From: Osmia lignaria lignaria
Lineage: Eukaryota > Arthropoda > Insecta > Hymenoptera > Megachilidae
Reading direction: 5' to 3'
Length of the DNA: 64,000 bases
Assembly (NCBI RefSeq): GCF_051020975.1
Contig: NC_135045.1
Coordinates: forward strand, 1,056,501-1,120,500
The notes under the pieces are model-generated. The model saw only the letters and a program-made list of their open reading frames with translations. It was not told the origin of the DNA and made no database searches. Within the stretch, counting starts at the first letter, position 1; the number at the start of each line of letters is the position of its first letter. This document shows, piece after piece, positions 25,021-34,960 of the stretch. The position numbers and the translations under genes are program-made.

Positions 25021-25420
25021 CTAAACCTGCCAGTTACATATATACCAATTGTACGATATCAAGATTGTTTCATATCTCCATCTTGGTTTATTTGGGTTAC
25101 AATGCATCCATATTACCCCGAGAGATCGTCCTGATGCCCGAGAGTTATCACAACCCATAAACAAAACGATGACCTCCCAAAGGGACTGTACCAACAGAAG
25201 CCCTATCGGTGTAGTCAAAACGAGAACAGATTCCCAACAGCATGGTAATAAATTAAACGAATCTAAATTTATGGTTCTCGATGAAAAAACATGTGAAATT
25301 ACGATGGAAAATGAAATAATGTTACGCGCAGCAACGTGTTCCGTTGCAATTGTACATAAATTCAGAGGTATTTATTTATTTTTCAAAGAATGTCGGGAAA
25401 AGACGGAACGGTAGGAGAAT
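25021..25420. other. compositionally distinct stretch, open on both strands in part
   Basis: The texture differs from the flanks: fewer CpG words, longer unique words, a 121-aa plus frame (25049-25414) and a 65-aa minus frame (25021-25218). The plus frame has balanced composition for a chance ORF but no recognised domain or start context. It could be a conserved non-coding element, an exon of an unrecognised gene, or a decayed insertion. Confidence 0.3.
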
Positions 25421-26808
25421 CGCGAAAGTGGTGTCCCGTGATTTATTCCAGGCTTGTATTGCCAGAGGCGAGATTCTGGCGAGAAGAAACAAAATTCCTG
25501 ATGTTTTCGCGCTCATTGGCCCGCCGTTAATTAGCACAGCGTTCGTCGCGTTTTTCCCAAGCTGGGTAATTACCAGGGAAAATTGGCGTCGTCGAAACAC
25601 GCGATAAACCTGCTCGTCGCCGGACTTCAAATTAATATTTCAGCCGTACCGTCGGTCTAATTTCGCGAAAAGCGATTATATTGCCGGAATGGAAAAAACA
25701 TCTCGGCTAATCAAGCCGCTCTGCCGACACGCGCGGCGTGGAAAAACATGCGCGCGACAGCTTGCTTGCCGAATTAATATCAATCACGAGGGAAAAAACG
25801 TCAGACGGATCGAAGCGGAGAATTCACGATGGCCATTTTCGCGTTTGATCGATGCGCGTTGATGCTACCAAGTTTTCAAAGTACAACCAACAGATGCTTC
25901 GATGAGCGAAATGTTTGAATGGAAAGAGATTGATCGAATTTGATTTATGGATATTTTGTCTAGGTTCGGTTCGTGAATCTCATCTGTGGTTATCAAACGC
26001 GTTAAAATCGAACCGCATCATCGGCAAAAAATTTCAACACGAGGGAAGAGAGCAGAGTGCAGGTGGTCTCGAATCAGAGGCTGAAAAGTAATCTTGCAGG
26101 GCGAATAAAGTCGGTGCAAAGGGTACGACGAGGGTACTTTGGTTGTAACGCGCAGCCGGTTGAAGAACGTTTTAATAAGGCACGTAGGCGACGGACGAGT
26201 CGGTGTAAAAGTAGAAAGGGAGAAGAGGAGAGAAGGCGTGCAAATACGAGCGCGAGTGCGTGCAGAGGGTTCGAAAGAATCGCGAGTGCATCTCGTTCGA
26301 AGAAGGGTAAATACTTAGGGGTGCGACGTGTGCCAGTGAAAAAGAGGGTGAGAAGCGAGAGTGGTTGTCGATCGGCGACGCGGAACGATTCGATAATTTC
26401 ACGATTGTCGGAAAATTCAGCTCGACCGATATCTCGATGCAAAAAATTCCTTCCCGAGCTGGAGAGAAAGAGAGAGAAATATTGCGAACGATAGAAACAA
26501 TTGGAAACTGTCTGTTCGTGTTTGCGCCAGAAAATATCGTGGAACGCGAGGAATTCAAAGAAACAGCAACGTTTCATGGCTACGATAGATCCGGCAAACG
26601 GTAATTTAGTACAACGGAACGGTTCATTTTTATTCTGATACACCTGAGCGATGGAAAACTTCAATTTTTTCTTTTTGACTTCAACGTTGAAGCGATTCAA
26701 AAATTTAACAGCAGTGTTTGATATGCTGCAAAATTTTCAAGAGAGCATATCGAACGTCCATTACCATTGTCGGATAGAGTCGACTAATCAAGAGGCAATC
26801 GAACGACG

Positions 26809-26810
<2 letters not shown>
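25421..26810. other. non-coding stretch, no gene recognised
   Basis: It includes the 208-aa minus frame 26074-26700, which overlaps a 128-aa minus frame and a 145-aa plus frame over the same bases. Three simultaneously open frames point to low stop density rather than coding. Confidence 0.6.

Positions 26811-26839
<29 letters not shown>
26811..26839. repeat. poly-A, 29 bp
   Basis: The longest homopolymer in the window, 29 uninterrupted A. No polyadenylation signal or retrotransposon body was recognised upstream. Confidence 0.95.
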
Positions 26840-26842
<3 letters not shown>

Positions 26843-27091
26843 TGTCGAAGAGCGCGTTGATCGCAGATCAAACACGATATTCGCGTTTAAACGGTCCGCT
26901 CTGCGGCCGAGCGGATAATAAGCGGAGCGATATTCTTCCCGGCGGATTTTCACGCGGCCGCGTCCAACGGTCGATCCCCGAGGTTCCGCGGAAAATTGAA
27001 TTAGAGAGCTTAAGCCGCCTCTCTTCTCCCCTGTTGGTCGTTAGAACGGTCTCACGGTAATTGATAATCGAGCGACGGCTACAAACGAGCG

Positions 27092-27183
27092 CGACTAATT
27101 GGCTGATCGCATTGTGATTTAAATGTGCAGATTTCCGGCCGACTCGCGGATTAACGGGAATTATAGACGAACGACTAATTGGC
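27092..27183. promoter_or_regulatory. duplicated CGACTAATTGGC 80 bp apart
   Basis: An exact 12-mer, CGACTAATTGGC, occurs at 27092-27103 and 27172-27183. It contains the homeodomain core TAATTG. The sequence between is unique and conserved-element-like. Possibly two sites of one enhancer. Confidence 0.3.
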
Positions 27184-27404
27184 GAAAAAGCGCGAGACGC
27201 CCTTCCTACGTTCGGTCATGCGTACCTTAACAACGGCACGTTCAGCAGCTGGTAGATGCTCGATAAAAAAAGAAAAACAAGGGAAAAATTATTACAGCCC
27301 GTCGCTTTTTACATATAAAAAAGAGAATTCGAACAAATCACTGCGATTTCTCGCCGAAACTGAATAGATTCGATAGAATGAGTCAGTTCGTGCGACGGCT
27401 AATA

Positions 27405-27434
27405 TTTTTTTTTTCTTCTTCTTCTTTTTTACAG
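27405..27434 (+). promoter_or_regulatory. strong plus-strand 3' splice-site-like sequence
   Basis: Ten T, then TTC repeats and six T, ending ACAG at 27434: a near-ideal polypyrimidine tract plus AG. The following 229 nt are open in one frame to a possible donor TTG|GTAATG at 27663|27664. The amino acids resemble no family known to me, and low-complexity T/C tracts make such sites by chance. Confidence 0.2.
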
Positions 27435-29960
27435 ACCGATTTACCGGTGGTTCGATGCCTGTGTAATAGCAGCTCGTTCGCGTACCGGACGCTTTCCATT
27501 TACATAGATCGTTCTGACGTATTAACCGACAGATCAGTGTCGAGAGCAGCGTCGAGCACCCGGCCAACTCGCGATCAAATAAACGATGCTTCGCATTCGA
27601 ACGCGGCCAGTGCTGAAACAACGCTTCTACCCCGAGTGCAGTCGTTGATCGACAATTATGTTGGTAATGACCGAACAGCAATGCGATCGAATCGAACGGA
27701 TCGATTGAAAACTGGCGAACGACTTCGTACGCTTTTTTTTCTCCCCTTTCTTTTCTTTTAACGAGCGTGAAACGAGCAATAATGAATGAATTAAAAGAAG
27801 TAAAATAAAAATTTTACCCTGACCCAGAAAAACGTAGAGTTGTTAGTTAAAACGAAGCATCGGTGATCAATATGGGTGGTGTTGGATCCTTCATGGTAGA
27901 AACACCAGAACAACAGTTAGTTGTGTATGTACGTGACTGGGTGGTTGCTTACTAGCCAGTGTCCGGCAAATAACCGTACACTCTCGAATACACAAACAGG
28001 CATTCGATTGGTGGCATAGATAGGGGTAGTTACAGGAATCTATTGTGCTCTGGAGAGGTCGTAGAAAGGGGGTAGCTAGGGCAAGAGGGAACGGGTAACG
28101 GGCTGAAGGAAAAACGAGGAGGGTGAGAGTGGATGGAAAGCAAGGCCGATGGATGAATGGAGGCGGCATTGCTGGTAGTAGTGGTGGCTTTTAGCTGGGC
28201 GCATTCAACCGCGAGGGTTAGCCGTAGGGGGTTGGGATTAACGCATCCACACACGCGGCCTGCGTCAGGATGAACGAGGAGGCAGAAATCGAGGGGTGTG
28301 CGTTTCGGAAAATCGTCCATAAAATGTATTACTCGCGGTGGCGGCATCATGGCCACAGAGACGGTGTTTGTTTAATTTACTTTGACGCATGAGCAGGGCC
28401 GACGTCGGCCTCGGAGCCGCCCCTTCTTGATACTTTCCTCCCTTTTCGAGCCGCGATCGCGATGTCCTTTGACCGGTGATGAACAGCGCTGCCCCTTTAG
28501 AGCTTCGTTCCTGTTTTTCTCCTTTTATTTCGTTTCAACCACCGTCATTTGGAAATACAGCAACCTCCGATATTCGAGCTTTTTATCATTTCGATAAAAT
28601 ACCGAATATATCCGATACGTAAATCAAAAGGATTTGTAAATAATTTTCATAAGAATAACAGAGTTACCGGTGGAGATAGGAATTGTGTATATATGAGCTC
28701 GAAATCCGTTTACAAAACAGGAGAACAAAGTGATATATCGCGTAACGTTTGTTTAAAAGTCAATTACACACGCGTCGACGCGTGCGGTTAATCCATACGT
28801 TAAATTCATTTTCTTGTTTATCGCTTAATGAGATTTTCGCGAATGTAACGCGGCCTCGAAACATTTATTCTGTAATCATAATAAACGTACATCCGAAATA
28901 TATATCATTTCACGGTGAATACAAAACCGAGTAATTTTCATTTCCCCGAAATAATTATCTCTCGTTTGTAACTGGTGCTAAAGTACACTCCCGTTCATGA
29001 GTCACCGTCGTCTTCCCTTCCGGCTACCCCATTAATATTGAAACGCCCTGTACGTTAATATTCGTAAACGATTATTTTAACGAATAGCGTTAATTTAAAC
29101 GCGAAGCTTGAAAGTTGTAAGTGTTCCATTAGTTATGGGTAACGCGCGTTGAAGCTTCACTGGTTTCGTTCGTTAACCGAAAATCGGTACTTTGTTGTAC
29201 ACGTAAACGAAGGACAAGTGAAAATGAAGCATGCGTTGAGAAACAGTTAACGAGGGTGAAACGCATTTTGCAAACTCGAGGATAAAAGAGAGAACGGCGT
29301 ACGTGTCGGTGGCAGGCATAGACGGCTGAAGGCTGGGGTTTGTTAAATTCGGTTTAACGCGGCGCGGATAGGCGAGTATCGACCGGAGGGCAGCCCACTT
29401 TGCCTCCTCCTCCGCCTCTCAGTCTTCGTTTTCTTCGTCGAATGCCTTTAGACGGGACCAGACGCGTTCGCTGCTCACTGAAAGAGGGTTGCAATCTGCC
29501 CGATCTTCTGAATGGCCACGATAATCATGTGAAATGGATACGCCCCGGTAGAAGCGAAATACGCTCGAAATATCTTTCGACTTTCAACCAAGACATACGC
29601 GTGCTTCCAGCGTTCCCGTGAAATTTTAAGCACCGGCCAAAGCGTCCTCCTACCCAGCTTCCTCCAAACTTCTATTTCCAAAAGCTTTTCAACTCGCTCT
29701 CTTCGGGAATAAAGGAAATTAGTTACTTCCTCGAAGTAGCCATTACCTCCTTGAATATTAAATCCTCGGTCTCGAGATACAAATATTCGGGCATGATTTG
29801 ACAACATAAATGTGACCACTTGATATTCAACAATCTAATATTTCCGGTGTAAGCGAAGAAATTCCTTCCACGTTGCGGGTCTACGTCGTTAGCTGGTTCG
29901 TTCGACCGACGCAACGTCCAGACGATTTTAACCAATGAATTTTTCCACGTCGGGCTTCGT
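27435..29960. other. non-coding stretch, no gene recognised
   Basis: Overlapping open frames on both strands at 27292-27761 and 27891-28356 cancel each other as evidence. 28550-29130 is AT-rich. The motif AAACGCCCTGT at 29041-29051 is a reverse copy of the dispersed ACAGGGYGT word. Confidence 0.55.
28769..28784. repeat. 16-bp perfect palindrome CACGCGTCGACGCGTG
   Basis: Fully self-complementary, with MluI-type ACGCGT words flanking GTCGAC. About one 16-bp palindrome is expected by chance in a window this size. Confidence 0.9.
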
Positions 29961-29976
29961 TGTTAAATAAATTACA

Positions 29977-29987
29977 GGGAAATTCCC
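29977..29987. promoter_or_regulatory. palindromic kappaB/Rel site GGGAAATTCCC
   Basis: A perfect 11-bp match to the Rel/NF-kappaB family pattern GGGRNWYYCC. It is palindromic apart from its centre. As a lone site it does not prove function. Confidence 0.3.
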
Positions 29988-32940
29988 TTCCGCTCGTTCG
30001 TCGTCGTTGGCTGCCTTCCAACACGGCGGGCGCAGTCTGCTCCGACAATGGCCGTCGAAATAGTGAACGAAACGTCGAAAACTGCTTTCCACGGGAACGA
30101 AACTTTCTGTCGGCGTTCAGTGAAAAAAATATCTAGACGGTGATCGACAAAGGGACCAGCGAAAAATCGCATCTGCTCCCGACTGCCACTGGAAAAACCC
30201 TCCTCCTAGTCTCCTCCTCCTCCATGCTATTTCATATAACTCTCCGAAATATCCTCTCGACCAATCGAAAAACCATCGTACGTTGAACGACCCTTTAAAT
30301 GAATTTCCCGCGAGTTGTAAAACAACGTTCGTGGCTTGTCCAAATGGTTTTAAATATTAATTTCATTCTGATTTATTCAAGGGAGAATTTTTCCGAGTTT
30401 AAATTCTTATAAACTTTCCTTTGCTCGTTGCCTGATACAGTATACTCAGGCAATAACCTCTTACTTATCCTCGCTCCTGACTTCCCTAATAATCGTTTTA
30501 ATGATCCCGAACCGTAGGAAGCTTGAGTGGAAACCTACACAGCCAAAACCGTAGGACCATAACCGATGGTATAGGAGAGAAGCAGAAGGGTAGATGATGG
30601 GCGTGTGTTTCATCGAGACTTAGAAATCAAATATTTGCACGGCTGGTAGCTTCGCCTCAGTTTACACGACGAAACTCGCGAATCCTAAATACTCAGCATT
30701 TACCGACTCGTCAACGGGAAAGGAGGGTTGGTCCGACGCAGCGGCAGACAGGGCGAAGAAGACAAGCGGGATGGCACCGGGATGAGGAGGCGAAGCCACC
30801 CCCGGTTGTGGGCCGATGTCGAGGGTTAATTTGCTGACCGTCGGTGTTTATACAGATTGGAAAATCGCAAGCCACGCGATTATGGCGGTGGCGCGAGTCA
30901 AAATAGCGCTGAATCAGCGGCCATTATCGCCGCTAAGCGACCGTTATTATTGCGAGTTAACTCGTCCGGGCGTTTATCGTCCGTAAGGACTTTAACCGTG
31001 ACTCCCTAATTGGCGCTTACGCAACAACGAGCGTGAGAATCAAAGTGTACACGGTGCCACGGGCCATAGGCCGTGCTTCTATGCCAACGTGGAACGGATC
31101 GAAGTTACCGGAAGTTAGACGACTCGTGCCCGTGCCCCTAGCCTTGCCCCAGCCATTGCTCGTTGCTACTTGCTCGATTTCAATGTAATCAACCGACGAA
31201 TCCACGGAGCCAGAAGCTCTCCGCTGATTGGAATCCTTCTTTGGACGTAAAGCATGTAAGTGAAATTACGGTAATAGCGCGACTACGCTTCCTTCGCTAA
31301 CACCCTTCCAAGCAATTCCTACTTCAAACTAATTGCTTTTCACCGCGTACATTTTACTCATTGCAATACTTTAACGCGCGTTCACCATTGCATTGTACTT
31401 GTGAACAGTACAACGAAGAAAAAAATCGAGGAGAAATCTTATAAGCTACGCGAGAGAGGACAAAGATTTGAACAACGTGTTAGAGTTACCCTTCGAATTA
31501 CCTTCCTTCGAAGCGATGTTCGTTCTAGGTTAATATTTGCCGACTTATCCGACCTGTTCCATTCGCTTAGACTAATCTACGTGTTATCTACGCCACGATG
31601 AAGATTTTCTAGCACAAGTTTCGCCAGCGAATAACGTTGACGACGAACTCGCCAGTGTAATTGGGACAATGTTTCGGCACCAGTTACAAACTGACGATTA
31701 CTTAAATTTCTACCGATTCCATAGAGATCATGGATTAGGAGAAAAAATGAATAGAAGCTAGAAAAGGATGGAAAAAGAGTACGCGCATCCTCGATATCCT
31801 AATCTTGCAATCCGACTGGAACGCGCATATCGATTCTCCATTTCCGGAGGTAATAGTCTATAACTGGATATATCTGACTTCCCATAACCGGTTACCCGCT
31901 TTTTCACCCCATCAATATTACATGCCAACCTTTCGAGAACTAATAAATGGCGCGGAAAACTCCACGGCTAATTCCCGGATATTAAGCGCGTCGGAAACGC
32001 AGCTACGTTGGATCGTCTTAACCGTGTGCCATCGATCCGTTCCCATTAGCGAGACAAAACTGTCTTTCAAGTAGCAAACTGCGAACTGTCGAATCTGAGA
32101 AAAAACTGAAATTTTCCTTCTCTCGTTTCCCTTATCTGGTATACGAGCCGAAAGCAGCAGTTATTACGACGTTAGGTAGGTAAATGTCAGCGGGACAGAT
32201 ACACAGTCGACCCGGAGAGATGTCGAATCGATACGTCGCGGTATACAGAGATTCGCAGCTGGATGTAGACATCGAGCCACCATCGATACGCAGATTACTC
32301 AAGTACTCCCTCATCCCCCTTCCGATGTTTCGGAAATCGAAGCGAGCAAGACCGTTCGAAAACGTTGTTACACCCCTACGGAACGAGTTTCTCCTCGCGA
32401 CGCTCCTTATCGCCGCCAAGTTAACGCGAACTTTGGATATTCCAGCTGTACGCGACTGCCATTTCGAATATTAAGCTTCAGACTCCTGTCCTCGGCCAAG
32501 TATTTTCAAAGGGACCCAGGGAACCCCTCTTTGATCCTGTATTCCACGGATTCTCCAACTTGCCCGGGCAAACTTGATTCGATAACCATTTCAATTCGTT
32601 GCTACAAGTTTCTACCCTCTTATCGTAGTATAATGGGCTTCACTTTTATCAGTATTTTCTTTACTTCTGCTAATGGTCGATCTCGATGAATTTTGGCTAC
32701 GAATGAAATAAATGAAGATAGAAATGAAAAACTTTTTGCAAATATATCAGAATTTGGTCGTGGTAACCGGTGTAAGGATCTATATAGTTTATAGGGTATT
32801 CTCTTTCGGACACCAGAGCCTCGAGCAAGTCGGAAAAGTTTCAAATTAACCTTAGACTGCTTGCCGCTTCCGTGACTTCCTCTCGAGACTGGATCTGCAT
32901 AAAATGAAATCGAGATGGGAAGGGTGCGGGTAACCGATTA
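29988..32940. other. non-coding stretch, partly conserved-element-like
   Basis: No gene is recognised. 30850-31020 is rich in GCGATTA, GGCCATTAT and TTTATCG words and looks like regulatory DNA. A plus-strand CAT|GTAAGTG at 31254|31255 is donor-like, but the frame upstream carries no recognisable protein. Confidence 0.55.
30916..30934. promoter_or_regulatory. dyad AGCGGC-N7-GCCGCT enclosing a Pho/YY1-like GCCATTAT
   Basis: Six-base inverted arms at 30916-30921 and 30929-30934 flank the word GCCATTAT (30920-30927), which fits the GCCAT core bound by Pho/YY1 proteins. Neighbouring bases carry further TTATCG/CGATTA words. A similar GCCGCCATTA occurs near 35950 and GCCATTATTAAT near 40240. Confidence 0.3.
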
Positions 32941-32964
32941 AAATTTTCTTCATTCATTTTACAG
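32941..32964 (+). promoter_or_regulatory. orphan plus-strand 3' splice-site-like sequence
   Basis: A T-rich tract ends CATTTTACAG at 32964, with an A-rich branch-like region upstream. All three downstream frames stop quickly and no donor is close, so it is probably a cryptic site. Confidence 0.15.
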
Positions 32965-34940
32965 GCTTAATCCTCTTTTAACTGCGATCGAGAGTCGCGC
33001 GAAGGGAAGGAGAAAAAAGAATCACCTCTTCCACGTTGGTTAGTTAGTTTCCTATTAACGATGCATAAAACGCGGTGATTTACTGTTATTACAGGGCGTA
33101 AATATTTGAGGATTTTCTAATCGAGAATAAAAATGAAAATCCCGCTTCACCGTAGACGTGTTAACAACCTTTGTACAATGTTCGTAATAAACGTATCGCA
33201 AAAGGTGAACAATCGGGGGTCGAGCAGGAACGATTGACCTCCGGTACACGCAACGGGTTAATAAACTTTTAACTGGACGTCGCCGGTCGCATTAACGAGG
33301 CTAAGCGACACGTAAGACGGTTTGCATCCGTAGCGAGCGTGGAACGAGACCCGGGGGAAGGATCCTCGTTCCTCCCGATACGGCTTCCTTTCCAAGATTT
33401 CCCCTCGAGCGGCCCGAGAAAGTTTCAAATTGACCCTGGCTCGGTTGCACCGTACCACCACCCCTTTCTACTCCTCGCTCGCCACCCTTTCCACTCGGGA
33501 CTCCTCGATCCGCATCGAATAAACTCTAAATAGAGAAGATCAGGACCACTGTTGCAGGATCGGGGAGCAAAGATTCGCACAGACAAGGGACAGGCACAGA
33601 GGCAGATAAAGAGGATCACAGAGTTGGAATTAGAGAGATAGAGAGAGAGATACAGATAGAAGGTATAACAGTTTCCGTTGCGGGCTGAATTTCTCCATTA
33701 GCCACCCCGTATCTGTACGGGTATGCAACCCCTCTACGTGTATTCCGCAAATACGTGCCTATGAACGTGAATGTATATATGTACTCAACGGAACCCTGCT
33801 GGAGTGGCGAGTGTACACGCGGCCTCAGACACCCGCAAAGATGAACGAGGACACAAATCACCGACGCAGAGAGGGATAACATCGGTGGGAGGTGACTACC
33901 TCCCAGACACGTGCGTAATTGAATCGGTCATATTTCGAGACCGGAGATTCGGTGCGTACCTTCTACGTGATGTATGTTTCTGGATACGAGAGACGTATCA
34001 AATATTACTCTCTTTCACCTTACAAAGGACCAAATTGATTTAACAATTAAAGCTACGAGGAAAATACGAAACCGATTTATTATCGGTAAAGCACTCAAGA
34101 AAATTTGATTCTCACATATCCACCCTTGACGGTGGAGATCCATCCGCAAAGCCATTCGACGTGAAAAAAATTGCCGTCATTTTGAGAAATATTTCCTTTC
34201 GAAAATACTGGGGTGAGAGAGACGTTTCCGTAAATCTGTAACGATTAATAAAAATCCCCTTACACCCGTGCCTCGTTCGTTCTTCAAACGCGTGTGTGCC
34301 TTACCAATGTACACAAGTCTTGGATATCAGGCCAAACTAGAAAAACTCGATATTCTTGGAGAAAAACGAAATCAATTTTCCAATTTCCCGACGATTCAGT
34401 ATCGGCTGATCCAATGACGTATGACGGCGAGTGGTTCGCGTTATCTCGTAACTTTCCAGCTCGAAAGTCTATAAAAACGTGACGATCGCTCGCGAAATTA
34501 TACACGCGATCGTTAAAACGAAAATCGTTTGAATCAACCCGATGGAAAATCTCGTTTCAGTCAGGAAAACGCTCCAAGCCTTCTGCCGTTTATTTTACAA
34601 ACACCACTCAGGCGAGAAGCTCGCTACCTAAAGTTCACTTAATTCCCGGTCAATCCAGATACTCCACGAAACAGTATATCAAACGAATCAAAGGTTCCAG
34701 AGAGAGAAAGAGAGAGGGGTAAAAACAACCTGGTCAAAAGCGACAGTTGAAAAACGTTGAAAAATCTTGGGGTGGTGGAAAAACGAAACTGGAGCTGGAT
34801 TATTCGAAGCGAACGGAAGCGAAATATCGATGAAATTTCGCGCGAGAGGGCCAAGCAGGCATTTTTGAAAGGTTCGCGTGACCAGGTTGGTCGATTGGGG
34901 TGGCGTTCAGAGGGAGAAAAGTAGAAGGTGAAGGAGGAAG
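32965..34940. other. non-coding stretch, no gene recognised
   Basis: Only short frames. Contains an ACAGGGCGTAAA word at 33091 similar to that at 19255, and (GA)n-rich DNA at 33632-33660. Confidence 0.6.
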
Positions 34941-34960
34941 AAGGAAGGAAGGAAGGAAGG
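34941..34960. repeat. (AAGG)n tetranucleotide tract, x5
   Basis: Five perfect AAGG units within a longer purine-rich run (about 34920-35040). Confidence 0.9.

Noticed and set aside
26177..26190. TAAGGCACG, resembling the 5' end of miR-124
   Set aside because: The match ends after nine bases and no precursor hairpin was seen. Other well-known insect microRNA seeds were looked for by eye without a convincing hit.
26074..26700. 208-aa minus-strand open frame
   Set aside because: A second minus frame (128 aa) and a plus frame (145 aa) are open over the same DNA. The sequence is Phe/Leu/Ser/Arg-rich and resembles no family.
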